From Oxyruncus cristatus (taxonomy: Eukaryota > Chordata > Aves > Passeriformes > Cotingidae), in the NCBI GenBank assembly GCA_013399855.1, contig VXAY01004762.1:186001-250000 (forward strand): 64,000 nt of DNA. Reading direction: 5' to 3'. Under the pieces are notes generated by a model. It did not search any database. It was not told where the DNA came from and worked only from the letters and a program-made list of their open reading frames with translations. Of this stretch, positions 61,401 through 64,000 are shown piece after piece. Each line of letters begins with the position of its first letter. Position 1 is the stretch's first letter. Both the position numbers and the translations under genes were made by a program.

Positions 61401-63823
61401 TGGGCAGGGACACCTTCCACTAGCCCAGGTTGCTCCAAGCCCCGTCCAGCCTGGCCTTGGACACTTCCAGGGATCCAGGGGCAGCCACAGTTTCTCTGGG
61501 TAACCTGTGCCAGTACTTCAGAGGGAGTTACCAGAGGGATGCCTTGACGTTCTTTCCCTGGAATGGAAGATGCACCACCCTCCTTCTCCAGACGCCTCAC
61601 CCTGGGGAGCTGGGACCCCTTGTCCTGAACAGACAATTGGTCGCCCATTTTGGCATCTGTCAAGGTATTTTCTGAATGACAAGTGAACTTTGTTTTTCCC
61701 TTCAACATAAAGGAATAAAACAAAGTGTTCCCATTCACTTTGCACATGCTGAACTTAAAAAACACATGCTTCACTGCTAAACTGAACAGGAATGACTTCA
61801 GCATATGCTTAAATGCTGTCCTGATTCAGACCTAAAAATAGGAGTGGATTCTGCGGTTCCTCTTTCTCCTGCTCTCCTAATGACAGACAGCTATTGTGCC
61901 CTGTCACTCTGACAATAAGAGAGCTTAATTGCCCTCTTTCCAGCAGCTGTCAGTTCTGCTTAACTGGGACATAATGTGAGAGTCTGGGAGGAAACGTGTT
62001 AATCTATCAGTCACTTAGCGCTACTGTGTATTTTCCTGGGCTGCATTGAAAGAAAACCCTGTTTTTTATGACTGACTTGCTAGACATTATATTCACTGAT
62101 ATGGGCAGCAGTGATATTACGGTCTTATGACTCATTTCTTTGTGAAAGATCCATGAAATAACTTTCTCCATCTTTATTTACTGCACTTTTTCATCTCAAC
62201 TTCAACCTGAACATGAATTTCCCCATACTTGGGGAACTTCCCACACACTCAAGGTGTGGCCAAAAAAGGCCTCCTCAAATATGACTGTGTGAAATGAACT
62301 GGCTGTTCCTGGAATTAATGAGGATTGATGAATCAGAATGTTTGGAAACACCTGTAGTTGCTTTAGAGTGTTTTGTGCATGGCTATTTATAGGAACACAG
62401 TCACCGAAAGCACACAGAGGAGAATAAGAATCAACATCATCTACAACACATAATTAGCAGCTATGAACTGAGGGTCTTTAATTCTCCAGAAGTTCTGATG
62501 AGGTCACACCTAAACCTACAGCCTGTGCAGCGTGGCTCAATTCTGTCACATTCCCCTTTCTGATCATAATTATTACCAATTTCCCTCTATATCCCCTCAC
62601 TGCTCCTTGTGTCTTGGGCTCTGAAGTTATTTTTCTCGCACACTCTCTTGTTAAATTGTGAACTGAAAAGCAAAGACTAGTTTTAACCAGTTTTATGAGT
62701 CTATATTTTGCTATATTAACCAGCATGAAAATGGCATTTTTTGGTGTTTACATCAGTAATGCCTATTCCAACTCACACCTTCTTTTGTGGCCCTTCAGAG
62801 AAGGCCGTGAAGACATAAAAAGGAAGGAAGAAAATACAAAAGCTGTATGGGAAACAGAATAAATCTGACAAGAACAATATAAAGCTTAGTAAGATCTGAA
62901 CATGCAGCTTGCTTTAATCATTTAATCCACTTCCCACTGTTTTCCTACCGATACTTTTGGTTTTAAGCCATTAAAACATGCTGATATTGTAACCAGTCTG
63001 GCTACAAGCTTCCCAAAACTCTAGAAATAAGCCATGCAGACTCTGTTGAAAGAACACAGGTGAGGCACAGAAGTGCTGAAGTGCAGGGACTTTGCCTGGA
63101 AGTGGCAGAGTCACTGTTTCCTCTCAAGTGAAGTGGAAGCCAAAGCACACTGTCAGGGAGAGGGAGCTGGCAAACAGCTCCAGGGGCAGGAGCACACAGT
63201 GCATGGAGATTTGTGACACTTACTGTGGTGTTGATAATCAATTGCTACAACTGCTACAGCCCATAAATCAATGTTTCATACAGCTGTCAATGGTCTGCCT
63301 GTGCTGTCAATTCAATTCTGAACTAGAAGTTATTTCTTACCTTTATCCTGAAGTTATATAAGTGATATATAAGCTTTTTTCTTCCTGAGAGATTGCAACA
63401 GAATGAAAATTCCCCAGAAGCTGATTTTTACCCAAAAAAAACCCCTATTAATAGATTGATGAAAACTCAAATTTTTATTCAAAATGCAGTTCCTCCCTCT
63501 TTTCTCCAGGCATGTCACTGCATAAAAAAAATGCACTGAGTATCTCCACAAGAATAGCTGGACAGAGACAGCAACTAAATGAAAAAGAGTGATCATATTC
63601 CCATGTATAGGGGACAGAATTTCTTTTTACTTTACTGATACTTGTTCACAGATGAAGTGTGCTAAAAGCATTACCCACATCAGTAAGTACTGAAGAACTT
63701 ACTTGACTTTCTGAATCCAGATGCAATAGTCTGTAATGAAGAGATCATTAAGGATGTAGGCAGGGTCACTCTCCCTGAAAACCTTGTGGATGTCCAGCAG
63801 ACACTTCAAAACTGCAGCTTTTC
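42758..63823 (-). CDS. 3' part of an unrecognised multi-exon protein-coding gene (exons X1-X11)
   Basis: Eleven exons were joined by eye from GT/AG signals and reading frame; the 5' end lies beyond the right edge. Exons: 63703-63823, 60834-61024, 59937-59977, 58679-58762, 57618-57694, 53138-53193, 51106-51119, 50076-50098, 49604-49712, 48371-48420, 42758-43406. All ten junctions keep one open frame of about 480 residues. The upstream part is leucine-rich and looks helical (for example [20 protein letters not shown] from X4 and [17 protein letters not shown] from X9), so an alpha-solenoid-like body is plausible. The last exon adds a Glu-rich predicted helix, an acidic serine tract and an acidic tail. 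I see no catalytic motif, signal peptide or clear membrane segment. X1-X6 and X11 rest on good splice sites. X7, X8 and X10 were accepted partly because their phases fit. I do not recognise the family, and the function is unknown. CR1 fragments sit in several introns. Confidence 0.72.
45912..45983 (+). mobile_element. CR1 LINE terminal fragment
   Basis: AGACTGGATGGCCCTTGTAG then TCCCTTCCAACCCAAAATAT and TCTGTGATTCTATGA. It lies in the last intron, antisense to the gene. Confidence 0.85.
46560..46860. promoter_or_regulatory. Candidate intronic conserved non-coding element
   Basis: AT-rich, repeat-free, dense in TAAT/ATTA cores: TATGATTAATGGAATCC, GGTAATGATATC and GATAATTATTAGTTATCACG. It lies within the last intron of the minus-strand gene. 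Confidence 0.4.
47811..47979 (+). mobile_element. CR1 LINE 3' fragment
   Basis: GTTGCCCAGAGAGGCTGTGG, CTGAGCAACCTGGTCTGGTG and AATCCAAACCATTCTGTGAG in order. It lies in the last intron, antisense to the gene. Confidence 0.9.
48371..48420 (-). CDS. Candidate exon X10 of the minus-strand gene
   Basis: A 50-nt candidate with a good donor CTG|GTAAGC and a mediocre acceptor (GATTAGCTAG). The frame reads [16 protein letters not shown] and ends with two bases that complete a tryptophan codon with the first base of X11. It fits the phase gap between X9 and X11, which is the main reason to propose it. Another exon elsewhere in 43.4-49.6 kb could fill the same role. Confidence 0.33.
49604..49712 (-). 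CDS. Exon X9 of the minus-strand gene
   Basis: A 109-nt candidate (1 nt plus 36 codons) behind a strong acceptor, TTGTTGTCTTCTGCTATCAG. The frame reads [17 protein letters not shown] then [18 protein letters not shown], strongly helix-like, with leucine and isoleucine at heptad-like spacing. The donor GAG|GTTCAT is weak. If the exon is not spliced there the frame ends at a TGA seven codons later. An alternative frame of the same stretch is also open for a distance, but its peptide looks non-protein-like. Confidence 0.58.
50076..50098 (-). CDS. Candidate short exon X8 of the minus-strand gene
   Basis: The acceptor is superb: a run of more than ten T with CTTTCAAG. The frame then reads LLEIVHQ. 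The phase-compatible donor GGT|GTGGAG is weak. A better-looking donor two bases earlier (CAG|GTGTGG) would leave the wrong phase for X9. Without splicing the frame continues VWRDVCHY to a stop. The acceptor and peptide are attractive; the 3' boundary is uncertain. Confidence 0.4.
51106..51119 (-). CDS. Candidate 14-nt microexon X7 of the minus-strand gene
   Basis: A 14-nt candidate lies between an excellent acceptor (CCCCTTCTGTGATCCTTTCAG) trimmed here to its AG and a good donor CAG|GTAGGG. In the phase required by X6 it encodes an aspartate across the junction, then LVSQ. The joined reading GEDPVLDLVSQ is smooth. The exon is too small to prove from sequence, and the strong sites could be coincidental. 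RNA evidence would decide. Confidence 0.38.
53138..53193 (-). CDS. Exon X6 of the minus-strand gene
   Basis: A 56-nt exon with acceptor TAATTTGCAG and near-consensus donor TAG|GTAATG. Only one frame is open (1 nt, 18 codons, 1 nt) and it reads [18 protein letters not shown]. That frame is the one required by the two bases left over from X5. The SDGED segment is acidic and likely surface-exposed. Confidence 0.68.
53669..53946 (+). mobile_element. CR1 LINE 3' fragment
   Basis: About 280 bases starting AGGGCATGACAGGACAAGGG. It continues GATTTAGATTAGATATAGGA, CCCCATCCCTGGAAACATTC and AACCTGGTCTAGTTGAAG, and ends CTATTCTATGATTCCATGAT. It lies in the X5-X6 intron, antisense to the gene. Confidence 0.92.
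56029..56086. repeat. Perfect-length tandem duplication of a 29-bp unit
   Basis: TACAATAATTGGGGATTGTA heads both copies. The two 29-mers differ at one base (CATGAGC against CTTGAGC). Confidence 0.93.
57219..57451 (+). mobile_element. CR1 LINE 3' fragment close to exon X5
   Basis: GGTTTAGACTAGATATTAGG through GAGGGTGGGGAGGCCCTGGC and CAAGGCCAGGCTGGACGGGG to CCATTCTATGATTCTGT. It shares the rare ACGGGGCTTGGAGCAACCTG variant with the copy at 61.3 kb. Confidence 0.92.
57618..57694 (-). CDS. Exon X5 of the minus-strand gene
   Basis: A 77-nt exon (25 codons plus 2 nt) with a consensus donor AA|GTAAGTA. The frame reads [18 protein letters not shown] then KTLKNAS. The donor and 3' half are secure. 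The 5' boundary is not: the chosen AG has a poor pyrimidine tract, and two other in-frame acceptors would shorten the exon to about 44 or 29 nt without changing phase. A CR1 fragment begins only about 165 bases beyond the donor, inside the following intron. Confidence 0.7.
58679..58762 (-). CDS. Exon X4 of the minus-strand gene
   Basis: An 84-nt, phase 0-0 exon. The acceptor is TCTCTGTAG and the donor CAG|GTGAGA is a near-consensus splice donor. The frame reads [17 protein letters not shown] followed by [11 protein letters not shown], a convincing leucine-rich protein segment. The in-frame TAG immediately upstream overlaps the acceptor, so the exon cannot extend further 5'. This is one of the best-supported internal exons. 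Confidence 0.82.
59191..59291 (+). mobile_element. CR1 LINE terminal fragment with internal deletion
   Basis: GCCAGGCTGGATGGGGCTCT to AAACCATTCTGTGATTCTGT, but the usual 'gtgtccctgcccatggca' block is missing between the two halves. It lies in the X3-X4 intron. Confidence 0.87.
59937..59977 (-). CDS. Exon X3 of the minus-strand gene
   Basis: A short 41-nt exon (2 nt plus 13 codons) has an excellent acceptor: a long pyrimidine tract ending TTTGTTCTTTAG. Its donor is GAG|GTGAAG. The frame reads [13 protein letters not shown]. Its 2-nt start exactly accepts the single base left by X2, forming a glycine codon, and its phase-0 end exactly meets X4. It was found by searching for an exon that would bridge the phase gap between X2 and X4, and only this candidate had strong sites. 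Confidence 0.72.
60834..61024 (-). CDS. Exon X2 of the minus-strand gene
   Basis: This is a 191-nt exon (1 nt, 63 codons, 1 nt). It begins [18 protein letters not shown], continues through a serine/lysine/glycine-rich middle ([19 protein letters not shown]), and ends [11 protein letters not shown]. The donor CTG|GTAGGT is good; a second, weaker donor lies four bases further on. The acceptor AG is preceded by mixed sequence, with a stronger upstream AG excluded by phase. The middle portion looks like a flexible linker between the helical segment of X1 and that of X4-X5. If the donor is skipped, the frame runs about 13 more codons to a TAG stop. Confidence 0.78.
61334..61515 (-). mobile_element. 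CR1 LINE 3' fragment
   Basis: Reverse-complement copy starting ATAGAATCATAGAATGGGTT. It includes CCTGCCATGGGCAGGGACAC, TTGCTCCAAGCCCCGTCCAG and GGATCCAGGGGCAGCCACAG. It is in the X1-X2 intron in the sense of the gene, and inverted relative to the copy at 57.2 kb. Confidence 0.92.
61860..62190. promoter_or_regulatory. Candidate intronic conserved non-coding element
   Basis: Repeat-free: CTCCTAATGACAGACAGC, AGCTTAATTGCCC, TTAATCTATCAGTCACTTAG and GATATTACGGTCTTATGAC. In the X1-X2 intron. Confidence 0.38.
63703..63823 (-). CDS. Exon X1 of the minus-strand gene (internal exon, first one visible)
   Basis: The acceptor is a T-rich tract ending in TTTCCAG and the donor is AA|GTAAGT, both strong. 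The exon is 121 nt: 2 nt, 39 codons, 2 nt. The frame reads [15 protein letters not shown] then [20 protein letters not shown], and ends IQKV. It is an amphipathic helix-like segment with a Trp/Tyr/Cys core, typical of folded protein rather than random frame. The other two frames are interrupted. The two leftover bases AA join the first base G of X2 to make a lysine codon. Exons further upstream are outside the window. Confidence 0.8.
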
Positions 63824-64000
63824 CTGGAAAGAAATTTTTGTTTCTGTAAATCACTAGATATCTTAATAGATCATCTTTATCATCTCCTCACCTGTGAGGT
63901 TTTAATAACCACGGTATCTACAACCATCCTGGAACTTTAAGTTGAACCACAGGCTCAGAACAGCAGCAGGGTAACTATGTCCTCTGGTATCCACATCCCT

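Larger units (their letters stand above)
61025..63702 (-). other. Intron between X2 and X1
   Basis: About 2.7 kb. It holds a minus-oriented CR1 fragment at 61,334-61,515 and, from about 61,860 to 62,190, a repeat-free stretch with conserved-element texture. X1 and X2 join in phase directly, so no intervening exon is required. Confidence 0.5.

Noticed and set aside
1..64000. CRISPR arrays, bacterial operons, tRNA or rRNA genes, endogenous retroviral coding regions
   Set aside because: None were seen. Repeats are CR1, simple repeats or short local duplications, and the sequence is vertebrate.

Overview
The window looks like avian nuclear DNA. It carries about fifteen fragments of CR1 retrotransposon 3' ends. 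These share the GGTTTGGGTTGGAAGGGACC and TTCTATGATTCTATGA signatures, are short and 5'-truncated, and lie in both orientations, which is the usual state of CR1 in bird genomes. There are no Alu-like or L1-like repeats and no bacterial-style gene packing. I cannot place the species or chromosome.

Layout. Positions 1 to about 42,240 contain no coding gene that I can support. This is moderately GC-rich intergenic DNA with scattered CR1 fragments, microsatellites and minisatellites. It is punctuated by stretches of quite different texture: AT-rich, repeat-free, with homeobox cores (TAAT/ATTA), GATA or SOX-type motifs. These read like conserved non-coding regulatory elements. The strongest are near 1.1-1.7 kb, 8.1-8.7 kb, 10.2-10.8 kb, 12.2 kb, 15.1-15.7 kb, 19.9-20.2 kb, 24.8-25.1 kb, 25.8 kb, 30.0-30.7 kb, 32.0-32.4 kb (with a diverged duplicate at 33.8 kb), 36.6-37.2 kb and 39.5 kb. 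Conservation itself cannot be measured from one sequence.

From 42,240 to the right-hand end lies the 3' part of one protein-coding gene on the minus strand. I assembled eleven exons (X1 to X11) by hand from splice signals and reading frame: 63703-63823, 60834-61024, 59937-59977, 58679-58762, 57618-57694, 53138-53193, 51106-51119, 50076-50098, 49604-49712, 48371-48420 and 42758-43406. All ten junctions join in a consistent phase and give about 480 residues: a helical, leucine-rich body, then a terminal exon with an acidic serine-rich tract and an Asp/Glu-rich C-terminus. The 5' part is beyond the window. I do not recognise the protein and give no gene symbol. X7, X8 and X10 are the weak links.

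The intronic and intergenic CR1 copies explain most of the longer spurious open frames. The points most worth checking are the identity and microexons of the minus-strand gene, the duplicated element at 32.06/33.77 kb, the 34-bp dyad at 19,989-20,022, and the GATA-motif clusters at 15.4-15.65 kb and 25.84-25.91 kb.
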